From Nitrospira sp. (GTDB lineage: Bacteria; Nitrospirota; Nitrospiria; Nitrospirales; Nitrospiraceae), in assembly GCA_015709715.1 (NCBI GenBank), contig CP054184.1, positions 2,837,001-2,901,000 on the forward strand: 64,000 nucleotides of DNA, read 5' to 3'. Both the position numbers and the translations under genes were made by a program. This document shows positions 25,125 through 33,065 of the stretch, piece after piece (the first letter of the stretch is position 1; each line of letters begins with the position of its first letter). The notes under the pieces were generated by a model, which saw only the letters and a program-made list of their open reading frames with translations, ran no database searches and had not been told where the DNA came from.

Positions 25125-27539
25125 CTACCGGTTGACCTTCTCCGTATCCCCTTCACCCTCTCCCCAGCAGGCGACGATTTGGGCCATCTCCGCGAGCCGC
25201 GCCGCCGTCCGGCCGTAGACACTGTCGTGCGGATACAGGCCGTCGGGGCCTCGTTCGCCGGCGGGGACGCCGGTCAGGAGTTCGAGGGCATCTTCGATGG
25301 TATCCACCGCGTAGACGGTGAACAGGCCGGCCTCCACCGCCTCCACGACCTTCCGATTCAGGGCCAGGTGTTTGATGTTGCGAGAGGGGATGATCACTCC
25401 CTGCGAGCCCGTCAACCCGCGGCGCCGGCAGGATTCGAAAAAGCCCTCGATCTTTTCGTTCACGCCGCCGATGGGTTGGATTTCTCCCAGCTGGTTGACC
25501 GAGCCCGTGACGGCCAGCGCTTGGCGGATGGGAAGATTCGCCAGGCTGGAGAGCACGGCGGTCAGCTCCGCGACGGCGGCGCTGTCGCCTTCGACCTCGG
25601 AATAAGTCTGTTCGAACGTCAGGGTCGCACTCAACGCGAAGGGCTGAGTCCCGGCGAACTTCCCTGCCAGGAATCCCGCCAGCGTCATGACCCCCTTACT
25701 GTGGATCTCTCCGGCCAACTCGACTTCACGTTGAATGTCGATGAGGCCCTTCGTGCCGACATAGGTGCGCGCCGTGATTCTGGTGGGGCGGCCGAACGCA
25801 TAGTCGCCCAGTTGATAGACGGAAAGCCCGTTGACCTGGCCGACCACTTCGCCCTGCAGGTCGACCATCAGGGTGCCCTCGCGGATTTCGTCCTGGATCC
25901 ACTGTTCCGGCAGATCGGCTCGATGGCGCTGGTGGTCCAAGGCCGATTCGACATCCGCGCGTGTCACGAAGGAATGGCCGTCCTTCTTGGCCCAATAGCC
26001 GGCTTCGCGGATCAAGTCGCTGACCAGGCTGAAGCGCAGGGACAGCCGGTCGTGGCGGTCGGCAAAGCGGAACCCTTGCCGGATGACTTCCGCCACCGCG
26101 TCGGCGCCGAAATGCGGGAGCGACTCCTCCCGGCACAGTTTGGCGATGAAGCGGGCATATTGTCGCTCCTGCCGCTCGTCATGCGGCACCTCGACGTCGA
26201 AATCGGCCTTCACCTTGAAGAGTTTCGAAAAGTCTTCCTCGTAGGCCTGCAGGAGGTGGTAGATCATCGACGTGCCCACCAGAATCACCTTGACCGACAC
26301 CGGGATCGGTTCCGGCCTAAGCCCTGCCGTGGCGAAGCCGTAGAACTCGCCGGGGTCCTCGATCGTGACGGCGCCGGTTTTGATGACCCGCTTCAATGCA
26401 TCCCAGGTAAAGGGTTGACGCAACACGTCGAGGGCCTGCAGGATCAGGTACCCGCCGTTGGCCTGCAGCATGGCGCCGGCCTTGATCTCGGTGAAGTCCG
26501 TATACATGACCCCCAAGTGCGCCCGCCGCTCGATCTTGCCGATGAGATTGCCGTAGGTCGGGTGGGGTTCTTCTACCACCGGCGCGCCGGCCGTCGCATC
26601 ATGAGACACGATGAGATTCACGGCGAAGCGCGTCATGTCGGGGCGACGCACCTGTTCCAACCCTGGGATCGGAAGGATCGGGCCGCTGTGGGGGAGGAAG
26701 TCTTTGTATTGGTGAATGATGTCGTGGTGGACCCGCTGCAAGTGCGTGGTGACGGGTTTGAGCGCTTGATAGGTTCGCTGCAACGTCTCGTAGGCCCCTT
26801 GCATGACGTTGGCCACGATTTGGCGATCCAGGTGATGCAGGCCCTGTTCGGCCTCGCGTTCCAGCGCGTGCATGCGCACGTGAAACTCGCGCAGGTCGCT
26901 CTCCAGCGACTTCCGGCGTTCGGTCAGGCTCTCCTGCGCTTGCTCGGACAGCTCCTCCATGTCCTTTTCGCTCATGGGCCGATCGTTCTTCAGGGGCACG
27001 AGCCCGAAGCCGACCGGCGTTTCCTCGAACCCGAAGCCGCGTTCGCGACAGAGCTTGGTCAGCTCATGAAACAGGGCCTTCTTTCGGCCTTCGGTCTCTT
27101 CGATGATCTTGGCCTTGGCATCCAGATACTTCTTGCCTTCGAACGCGGCGGGAATGTCGTGCCGGAGGCCCTCGATGAAGGTGCCCATTTCGCGTTTGAA
27201 CGCGGCGCCCTGTCCGGCGGGGAAGGCCAGGCAGATGGGCCGTGACGCGTCCTGAAAGTTGTGGACGTAGCAGAGGTCCGACGGCGGCGGCGCGGACTGC
27301 GCCATCCGCTTGACCATCTGCCGCACGAGCGTTCCCTTCCCCGTGCCGACCGGGCCGGACACGAAGATATTGAAGCCGACGCTCTTCATCTGCAGGCCGA
27401 ACTCCAGCGCCTCGACCGCCCGCTCCTGTCCGATGGTTTCATCGAGCGGTTCGATCTCGCTGGTGTCCTCGAAACCCAACCGGCCTGGGTCGATGGTGGG
27501 GGCCAGCAGGCTGGCGGGGAGCTTGTGTTTGTCCGACAT
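25125..27539 (-). CDS. Lon-like AAA+ protease
   Basis: About 804 residues. Walker A is GPVGTGKGT near residue 63. A long insertion (about 100-300) includes a coiled-coil-like stretch (EELSEQAQESLTERRKSLES). The C-terminal Lon protease domain has the catalytic Ser in VEGDSAAVAEL and Lys in GGVNEKIEGFF. The absence of the N-terminal LON substrate domain and the size match the soluble LonB/LonC-like ATP-dependent protease group rather than LonA. ATG 27539 (or GTG 27542) begins 11 bases after the HPF-CSD stop, so the two are co-transcribed. Confidence 0.9.
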   Translation of the reverse strand: MSDKHKLPASLLAPTIDPGRLGFEDTSEIEPLDETIGQERAVEALEFGLQMKSVGFNIFVSGPVGTGKGTLVRQMVKRMAQSAPPPSDLCYVHNFQDASRPICLAFPAGQGAAFKREMGTFIEGLRHDIPAAFEGKKYLDAKAKIIEETEGRKKALFHELTKLCRERGFGFEETPVGFGLVPLKNDRPMSEKDMEELSEQAQESLTERRKSLESDLREFHVRMHALEREAEQGLHHLDRQIVANVMQGAYETLQRTYQALKPVTTHLQRVHHDIIHQYKDFLPHSGPILPIPGLEQVRRPDMTRFAVNLIVSHDATAGAPVVEEPHPTYGNLIGKIERRAHLGVMYTDFTEIKAGAMLQANGGYLILQALDVLRQPFTWDALKRVIKTGAVTIEDPGEFYGFATAGLRPEPIPVSVKVILVGTSMIYHLLQAYEEDFSKLFKVKADFDVEVPHDERQERQYARFIAKLCREESLPHFGADAVAEVIRQGFRFADRHDRLSLRFSLVSDLIREAGYWAKKDGHSFVTRADVESALDHQRHRADLPEQWIQDEIREGTLMVDLQGEVVGQVNGLSVYQLGDYAFGRPTRITARTYVGTKGLIDIQREVELAGEIHSKGVMTLAGFLAGKFAGTQPFALSATLTFEQTYSEVEGDSAAVAELTAVLSSLANLPIRQALAVTGSVNQLGEIQPIGGVNEKIEGFFESCRRRGLTGSQGVIIPSRNIKHLALNRKVVEAVEAGLFTVYAVDTIEDALELLTGVPAGERGPDGLYPHDSVYGRTAARLAEMAQIVACWGEGEGDTEKVNR

Positions 27540-27550
27540 CACGTCTGGTC

Positions 27551-28096
27551 CTACAGTTTCAGCGTCGGGGGTGGTTGAACGATTGTGGCATGCAGGCCCT
27601 TTTCACCTGGTTCCTCTTCAAAGACCACCTCTTGACCATCTTCCAGCTTCTCGAACGAGAGGCCCTTGAGGGAGTTTTTGTGAAAATACACTTCTCCGCC
27701 GCCGTCCTTCAGGATGAAGCCGTAGCCCTCATCCGGGAAGAGTTTGCTCACCACGCCATGCAGTGGCGGCAGGGGTTCCGTGCGAACGACTTTGTTGGCG
27801 CGCTTCTCACGGAATTTGCGCAATTCGATCGCCACCGCGTCGAAGGCGGCCCGAATGGCTTCCTCGAAGGTCTTGTCTTCCTTGCGGGCGGTCATGGTGT
27901 GGCGGGTCGGGACCGTGACCAGCACCAAGGCTTCCGCGACATTGTCCAGCTTCTTGTGGTGGCGGTTCTTGGTGAGGGTGACGCGTCCATGGATGATATC
28001 GTCATGGCCTCGTTGCAGGTCGGCCATGCGGGCTTCGATTTCGGTTTTCCATCGGGGGGTCATGGCGACATTGCGGCTCTCGATTTCTAGGTTCAT
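27551..28096 (-). CDS. ribosome hibernation factor (HPF/RaiA) fused to cold-shock domain
   Basis: 181 residues. Residues 1-110 are an S30AE/HPF-type domain (LEIESRNVAMTPRWKTEIEA start, DNVAEALVLVTVPTRHTMTA, KTFEEAIRAAFDAVAIELRK). Residues ~125-181 are a cold-shock domain with HGVVSKLFPDEGYGFILKDG and EVYFHKNSL, i.e. RNP1/RNP2-like motifs. It should bind the ribosomal 30S site and RNA in starved cells. ATG 28096 follows AGAGGAGGCAG; a longer frame to 28153 is not conserved. It heads the operon with the Lon-like protease. Confidence 0.9.
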   Translation of the reverse strand: MNLEIESRNVAMTPRWKTEIEARMADLQRGHDDIIHGRVTLTKNRHHKKLDNVAEALVLVTVPTRHTMTARKEDKTFEEAIRAAFDAVAIELRKFREKRANKVVRTEPLPPLHGVVSKLFPDEGYGFILKDGGGEVYFHKNSLKGLSFEKLEDGQEVVFEEEPGEKGLHATIVQPPPTLKL

Positions 28097-28376
28097 TCTG
28101 CCTCCTCTCTGCAGGGTGGTACGGGACCCACTCCCGGACTCAGCAAGGCACATGCCTTTCCCTGGCCGGACCGGGTTGCTCCTCGCGATGACCGAATCGG
28201 CTAAAAGTGAAGCATTTGCCGGTCCTGCCGATCGGACGGATCGGTTCGACGGGAAAGCACTGGCGCATTATTCCTCAGTACAGGATCGGTCGCTGAAGCC
28301 CAATGCACCAGCGGCAGCGGAGAATCGTGCTAAATGGCCGCCCTCTGCGGGAATGTGTCTTGCGTAAGGGGCAGGT

Positions 28377-29462
28377 ATGGCGGTGCTGAAGAAGTCTGCG
28401 CTGGAACGCTACCTTCGGGACCGGTTCGGTCCTTCCACGGAGGTGCTGGCTTATGGTCCGATCGGGAAAGAAACCAGCGGCGCCCAATACAAACAATATG
28501 GCTATGGCGCGCCGGTCCGCCTGACCTTTCGGGTGGAGGGGCAGGTGCGACAGGCCGTCTTGGGGACGATGAGTCCGGGCCCCTTCGGCCACGAACATCC
28601 GGCCGACCGGGCACAGGCAATGCTCTGGGACTATGCCTGTTATAGCCGCCTGCCGAAACACATCGCAGCGCTGGATGTCGGGGCCTTTACCGCCCGCAAC
28701 GACTTGATGTCGGTGGCGGCGGCAAAGGAATTTTTCCTGCTCACCCAGTGGTCGGAAGGGGAGACCTACAACAAGGATCTCGAACGGTTGGCGCAGGCGG
28801 CCAAGCCGACCGCCATGGATCGGAAGCGAGTGACGGCGCTCGCCGACTATCTGGCCACGATTCACCGGGTGAAACATCGTGACCCGCAGCTCTACCGGCG
28901 GCGGCTGCGGGAATTGCTCGGTCACGGCGAATGCATCATGGGCCTGACCGACAGTTACCCCGACCGGTTTGCGTTCATTTCCCAAGAGCTGCTCGAATCG
29001 ATCGAAACCGCCTGCAACCGCTGGCGCTGGCGATTGCGGGCGAAACATGCGCGTCTCTCGCAAGTGCACGGTGACTTCCATCCCTGGAACGTGCTCTTTC
29101 GGCGCGGCACCGATTTCTCGGTGCTCGACCGTTCGCGTGGCGAATGGGGTGAACCAGCCGACGACGTCACCTCGATGTCGATCAACTATCTGTTTTTCTC
29201 GCTCTGCCGCCATGGCACGTTGACAGGGTCGCTGGAAACGCTTTTTCAGAGCTTCTGGGAGCGGTACTTGACCCAGAGCGGTGACCGCGCCGTGCTGGAG
29301 ACCACCGCGCCGTTCTTTGCCTTTCGCGGCCTCGTGCTCGCCAGCCCGCTCTGGTATCCGAAACTCTCGGTCGGCATCCGGCGGAAGATCTTCCGCTTCA
29401 TCGAAAACGTTTTGGCAGCGGACCGGTTCGATCCGGCCGATGTGAAGCGGTATTACGCGTGA
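28377..29462 (+). CDS. APH-like phosphotransferase
   Basis: 361 residues of the aminoglycoside/choline kinase-like fold. The catalytic loop is VHGDFHPWNVLF (His231, Asp233, Asn238), and the metal site is in VLDRSRGEWGEPADDV. The N-terminal lobe has a divergent Gly loop. The natural substrate is unknown; adjoining APS-kinase-like and glucan genes suggest a small-molecule or sugar kinase rather than drug resistance. GGGGCAGGT precedes ATG 28377. The ~280 bases upstream hold no gene. Confidence 0.8.
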   Translation: MAVLKKSALERYLRDRFGPSTEVLAYGPIGKETSGAQYKQYGYGAPVRLTFRVEGQVRQAVLGTMSPGPFGHEHPADRAQAMLWDYACYSRLPKHIAALDVGAFTARNDLMSVAAAKEFFLLTQWSEGETYNKDLERLAQAAKPTAMDRKRVTALADYLATIHRVKHRDPQLYRRRLRELLGHGECIMGLTDSYPDRFAFISQELLESIETACNRWRWRLRAKHARLSQVHGDFHPWNVLFRRGTDFSVLDRSRGEWGEPADDVTSMSINYLFFSLCRHGTLTGSLETLFQSFWERYLTQSGDRAVLETTAPFFAFRGLVLASPLWYPKLSVGIRRKIFRFIENVLAADRFDPADVKRYYA

Positions 29463-29469
29463 GCAGCCC

Positions 29470-29997
29470 ATGAAGCCATCGCCCTTCGCGCTCTGGCTCA
29501 CGGGCCTTCCGGCCTCGGGCAAGAGTTCGATCGTCGCGAGTCTGACACCGAGACTGCAGGCCTTGGGGCTGGACGCCGAGGTGTTGGAGTCGGACGAACT
29601 CCGCCGGATCCTGACGCCGACGGCCAGTTACTCTCAGGAGGAGCGCGATGTGTTTTATCGCGCCATGACCTTCATGGGGTCGCGGTTGTTGGCGCATGGG
29701 GTGAACGTGATCTTCGATGCCACCGCCAGCCGCCAGGTCTATCGGGACTTTGCCCGGTCGTTGATTCCGCAGCTGCTGGAGGTGTCGATCGATTGTCCGC
29801 TGGAGGTGTGCATGGCCCGTGACAAAAAAGGCACCTACCAGCGAGGCCTCGCGGGCGAATCGTCCACCGTGCCGGGTCTGCAGGTGCCCTATGAAAAGCC
29901 AGCCAAGCCGGATCTCACGATCGATACGACGGTGCTCTCGTCCGACGGGGCCGCGGAGCAGATCCTGGCGTTGATTCAAGCTCGTCGTCCTGCTTGA
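29470..29997 (+). CDS. adenylylsulfate-kinase-like P-loop kinase
   Basis: 175 residues. P-loop GLPASGKSS (12-20), then the APS-kinase-like ESDELRRILTPTASYSQEER and DVFYRAM, lid-region DKKGTYQRGLAGE and VPYEKPAKPDLTIDT near the C-terminus. The family phosphorylates adenylylsulfate to PAPS, but no ATP sulfurylase or other sulfate-assimilation gene is nearby, so it could act on another substrate together with the APH-like enzyme eight bases upstream. Confidence is high for the fold and moderate for the substrate. Confidence 0.8.
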   Translation: MKPSPFALWLTGLPASGKSSIVASLTPRLQALGLDAEVLESDELRRILTPTASYSQEERDVFYRAMTFMGSRLLAHGVNVIFDATASRQVYRDFARSLIPQLLEVSIDCPLEVCMARDKKGTYQRGLAGESSTVPGLQVPYEKPAKPDLTIDTTVLSSDGAAEQILALIQARRPA

Positions 29998-30012
29998 GGA
30001 GGATGTCGATCC

Positions 30013-31923
30013 ATGCCTGCCTCACTCAACCACATCCATGCTGATACGCCGATGGGGGCGAACCTCGTGGCCGACGGGGCCACCTTCCGGGTCTGGGCAC
30101 CGCAGGCCAAGGCGGTCTACGTCCTGGGAGACTTCAATCGACGCCGGCGCAACGACGCCTCGCTGCTGACGCGCGACGGACAGGGCCATTGGCGGGGGTT
30201 CGTCCGAGGCGTCAAGGATCGGCAGCGCTACATGTTCTACGTCGTGGGCGAAGGAGGCGAGGGGCTGAAGCGCGACCCCTATGCCCGTGAGTTGGAATCA
30301 CCCTTCCCCGCCGAATGCATCATCCGCCGGACGGATTTCCCGTGGCATGAGAGCGGCTACGTCACCCCGCCGTTCCATGAATTCGTCATCTACCAACTCC
30401 ATGTCGGCACCTTCTTCACGCCGAACCTGCCGCGCAAGGGCGGCACGTTTCTCGACGTGGCGCGCAAGGTACCGTATCTGGCCGAGTTGGGCGTGACGGC
30501 GTTGCAACTCATGCCCATCCAGGAATTTCAGACCAGCTTCAGCCTCGGTTACAACGGCACTGATTACTTTTCGCCGGAGATGGACTTTGCCGTTCCTGAT
30601 GCGGAGCTGACGCCCTACGTCACGGCGTTGAATCGCCTGCTGACGGCACGGGGCCTGCGCCGCTACCAGGCCAAAGATTTACGCGGCGAAATGAATCAGC
30701 TGAAGGCGCTGGTCGATCTCTGTCATCTACACGGGTTGGCGGTGCTGCTCGACGTGGTCTACAACCATGCGGGCGGCGACTTCGGCGACCAGAGCCTCTA
30801 TTTCTTCGATCGTCAGCCCGTCGAGGGTGGGCAGCGGCACTCCCTGTATTTCACCGAGAAGGGCCATGCGGGTGGGCTGGTCTTCGATTTCGAAAAACCG
30901 GAGGTACGGGACTTTCTGATCCAAAACGCCAAGTTCTTCCTCCGCGAATATCGCGTGGACGGCTTCCGCTACGACCAGGTCAGCGTGATCGACCACGACG
31001 GTGCGCCGCAGGGCTGGCGGTTTTGCCAAGACCTCACCGATACGCTCCATGCGCAGCGGCCGCAGGCCCTGAACCTGGCGGAGTATTGGAATGTGAATCC
31101 CTATGTCGTGAAACCGACCCCGGAGGGCGCCGGATTCGACACGACCCTGACCGACGGGTTGCGCTTAGCCATTCGGGATGTCATCGGTAACGCCGCTGCG
31201 CCAGACGAACGTCCGCTGAACATGAGCGGCCTGGCCCGCAGCCTCTGGCCGGAGGGCTTCACGGAGCCCTGGCGGTTCGTTCAGGGGCCGGAGAACCACG
31301 ACATCGTGTATCGTGGCCGGGAGTTGCGCATTGCGCGACTTGGCGATCCGGACCATCCGCGCTCGTGGTTCGCCCGCAGCCGGGCGCGTGTCGCCACGGG
31401 ACTGAGCCTCACCGCGCCCGGCATTCCGATGCTCTTTATGGGGCAGGAATTCTTGGAGGACAAGCAATGGGCGGACGACTTCGTCGCCCACGCCGACCTC
31501 CTGCTCTATTGGGAAGGGCTCGACCGAGGCGACAAGCAGATGCAGGACCATCTACGGTTCACCCGCGAGTTGCTGGCCTTGCGGCGCCGCTTGCCGGCTC
31601 TGCGAGGCGGCGGCGTCCGCGTGCTGCACGTACATGATGCCAATCGCGTCCTGGCCTTTCACCGGTGGGTGGAAGGGGAAGGGCGGGATGTGATCGTGGC
31701 GGTGAGTCTCGCCAATTTTACCCGCGTCGGGTACCGCATCGGATTTCCCGTCGGCGGCCCCTGGCGCGAGGTCTTCAACAGCGACGTCTACGAAGGGTGG
31801 GTCAACGCCGGCGTGATGGGTAACGGTGGATTGGTGACGGCCGAGCCGCAACCGCTGCATGGCTACGGTTTTTCCGCCGCCGTCGTGCTCCCCGCCAACA
31901 GCCTCATGGTCTTTGCGCGGTAG
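30013..31923 (+). CDS. GH13 alpha-glucan enzyme (branching-enzyme/trehalohydrolase type)
   Basis: 636 residues. An N-terminal CBM48-like domain (FRVWAPQAKAVYVLGDFNRR) precedes a GH13 TIM barrel. Catalytic residues by motif: nucleophile Asp321 in VDGFRYDQV, acid Glu357 in LAEYWN, and Asp430 in GPENHDI. The conserved VVYNHAGG is also present. It should act on alpha-1,4-glucan, as a branching or maltooligosyl-trehalose-type enzyme; the exact reaction cannot be fixed by eye. It follows the APS-kinase-like gene by 15 bases, in one operon. Confidence 0.85.
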   Translation: MPASLNHIHADTPMGANLVADGATFRVWAPQAKAVYVLGDFNRRRRNDASLLTRDGQGHWRGFVRGVKDRQRYMFYVVGEGGEGLKRDPYARELESPFPAECIIRRTDFPWHESGYVTPPFHEFVIYQLHVGTFFTPNLPRKGGTFLDVARKVPYLAELGVTALQLMPIQEFQTSFSLGYNGTDYFSPEMDFAVPDAELTPYVTALNRLLTARGLRRYQAKDLRGEMNQLKALVDLCHLHGLAVLLDVVYNHAGGDFGDQSLYFFDRQPVEGGQRHSLYFTEKGHAGGLVFDFEKPEVRDFLIQNAKFFLREYRVDGFRYDQVSVIDHDGAPQGWRFCQDLTDTLHAQRPQALNLAEYWNVNPYVVKPTPEGAGFDTTLTDGLRLAIRDVIGNAAAPDERPLNMSGLARSLWPEGFTEPWRFVQGPENHDIVYRGRELRIARLGDPDHPRSWFARSRARVATGLSLTAPGIPMLFMGQEFLEDKQWADDFVAHADLLLYWEGLDRGDKQMQDHLRFTRELLALRRRLPALRGGGVRVLHVHDANRVLAFHRWVEGEGRDVIVAVSLANFTRVGYRIGFPVGGPWREVFNSDVYEGWVNAGVMGNGGLVTAEPQPLHGYGFSAAVVLPANSLMVFAR

Positions 31924-31956
31924 GCCGCGAGCAAGTCGAGCAGGGCGTGAAGCGGA

Positions 31957-32814
31957 TCAGCGGGGCCGCGCGATCCGCAGCAGGCTTTCTCCCGCCGCGA
32001 GCCGCGCGAATTGCCGCTTCATGGTGTTGACGCGGTCGAGGTAGCCACGGACGTCATGGGCGCCGCAACGTTGGTGCGGTGCCGGCCTGAGGCCGCGCGC
32101 GACGTAGGCCTGTCCGGCGCCGAGCCCGCAGAGATGGATGATCGCGGCCAAGTCTTGCTTCTGCCTGAGGCTCACCGGTCGATGGCGCGCGAGGCTCTCG
32201 GTGATGCCACGGTCCAGCAGGGCGGAGGTCAGTTCGATGGCGTGGCTCGGCAGGATGCGGCTGTAGAGGCTGTTGAACCAGCAGGCGTTCACGTCCTGGA
32301 GCGCTCCCCGCTCCACCACGCGATGGTTGTGGACGCAATAGCGTTTCGCCTGTTCGAAGGTCGCGTCGGTGATTTGAAACATGCCCACCGCGCTCGACGC
32401 CGGTCGGTACAGTTCGAGCGGATTCCAACTCGGCTGCCAGCGCCAATAGGTGCGCGCTACGGGATTACCCGCGCCTTCCACCTGGGCCAGCGCCGCCAAC
32501 AGCTCCGGCGTGATGACGGCGGTGGCATGTTTGCGGAACAGCGGGCCGTACTCCCGCCAGGTTTCAAAGGGGCGTTTGTCCAGCGCCTCGTCCAACGCAA
32601 AGAACACTTCGGTCGGCTTGTGGGCCGCATGGTAGGCCCAGTTCACCCCCGCGCCGAACACGACGAGCAAGGCCGCGACGACTCCGAGCCGGATCGTCAA
32701 GGGCAGGGTCCGCAACGCGGCTCGCAAGAACGTCCCCCAGCCCCGCCGCGATTTCGAACGGCGGCCCCGCCGGTGGCGACCCTGCGATTCGCTGGACGAA
32801 AAATCCGACGCCAT
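31957..32814 (-). CDS. membrane-anchored lytic transglycosylase-like protein
   Basis: 285 residues from ATG 32814. A basic N-terminus (RHRRGRRSKSRRGWG) is followed by one membrane anchor (IRLGVVAALLVVFGAGVNWA). The periplasmic domain resembles SLT lysozyme-like enzymes: LLAALAQVEGAGNPVARTYW with the catalytic Glu, then SSAVGMFQITDATFEQAKRY. It should cleave peptidoglycan. The open frame continues upstream to 33066 but crosses into AT-richer sequence with no family likeness. It converges with the glucan gene, 33 bases between stops. Confidence 0.8.
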   Translation of the reverse strand: MASDFSSSESQGRHRRGRRSKSRRGWGTFLRAALRTLPLTIRLGVVAALLVVFGAGVNWAYHAAHKPTEVFFALDEALDKRPFETWREYGPLFRKHATAVITPELLAALAQVEGAGNPVARTYWRWQPSWNPLELYRPASSAVGMFQITDATFEQAKRYCVHNHRVVERGALQDVNACWFNSLYSRILPSHAIELTSALLDRGITESLARHRPVSLRQKQDLAAIIHLCGLGAGQAYVARGLRPAPHQRCGAHDVRGYLDRVNTMKRQFARLAAGESLLRIARPR

Positions 32815-33065
32815 GGGGGTACTATAACGCAAAGCTCGCCTCTTGTTTAGCACTAACCTCGTCCGTATCCTACTGAGTCCTTCCTTGTTGGTCTGATTTC
32901 TGGCCCTCACGAAATACGTGTATTTGCCTGAGTGTTTCGTTCGACAGTAGTAGCCGGTAGACGTAGGATCCCGCCAACCGACTCTTGTGGCAGCGCGCAT
33001 GGCTGTCGTCAATGGAAACCTGTACTGGTCCTTGATCATGAATCCTGATCGTGCAGGAGGGAGCA

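Noticed and set aside
25020-27245. A 741-codon plus-strand frame opposite the Lon-like protease
   Set aside because: Same reasoning: composition of an antisense shadow, no domain, no ribosome site.
28097-28376. Possible small gene between HPF-CSD and the APH-like gene
   Set aside because: Open frames are short, overlap and lack ribosome sites; the spacer is a divergent promoter region.
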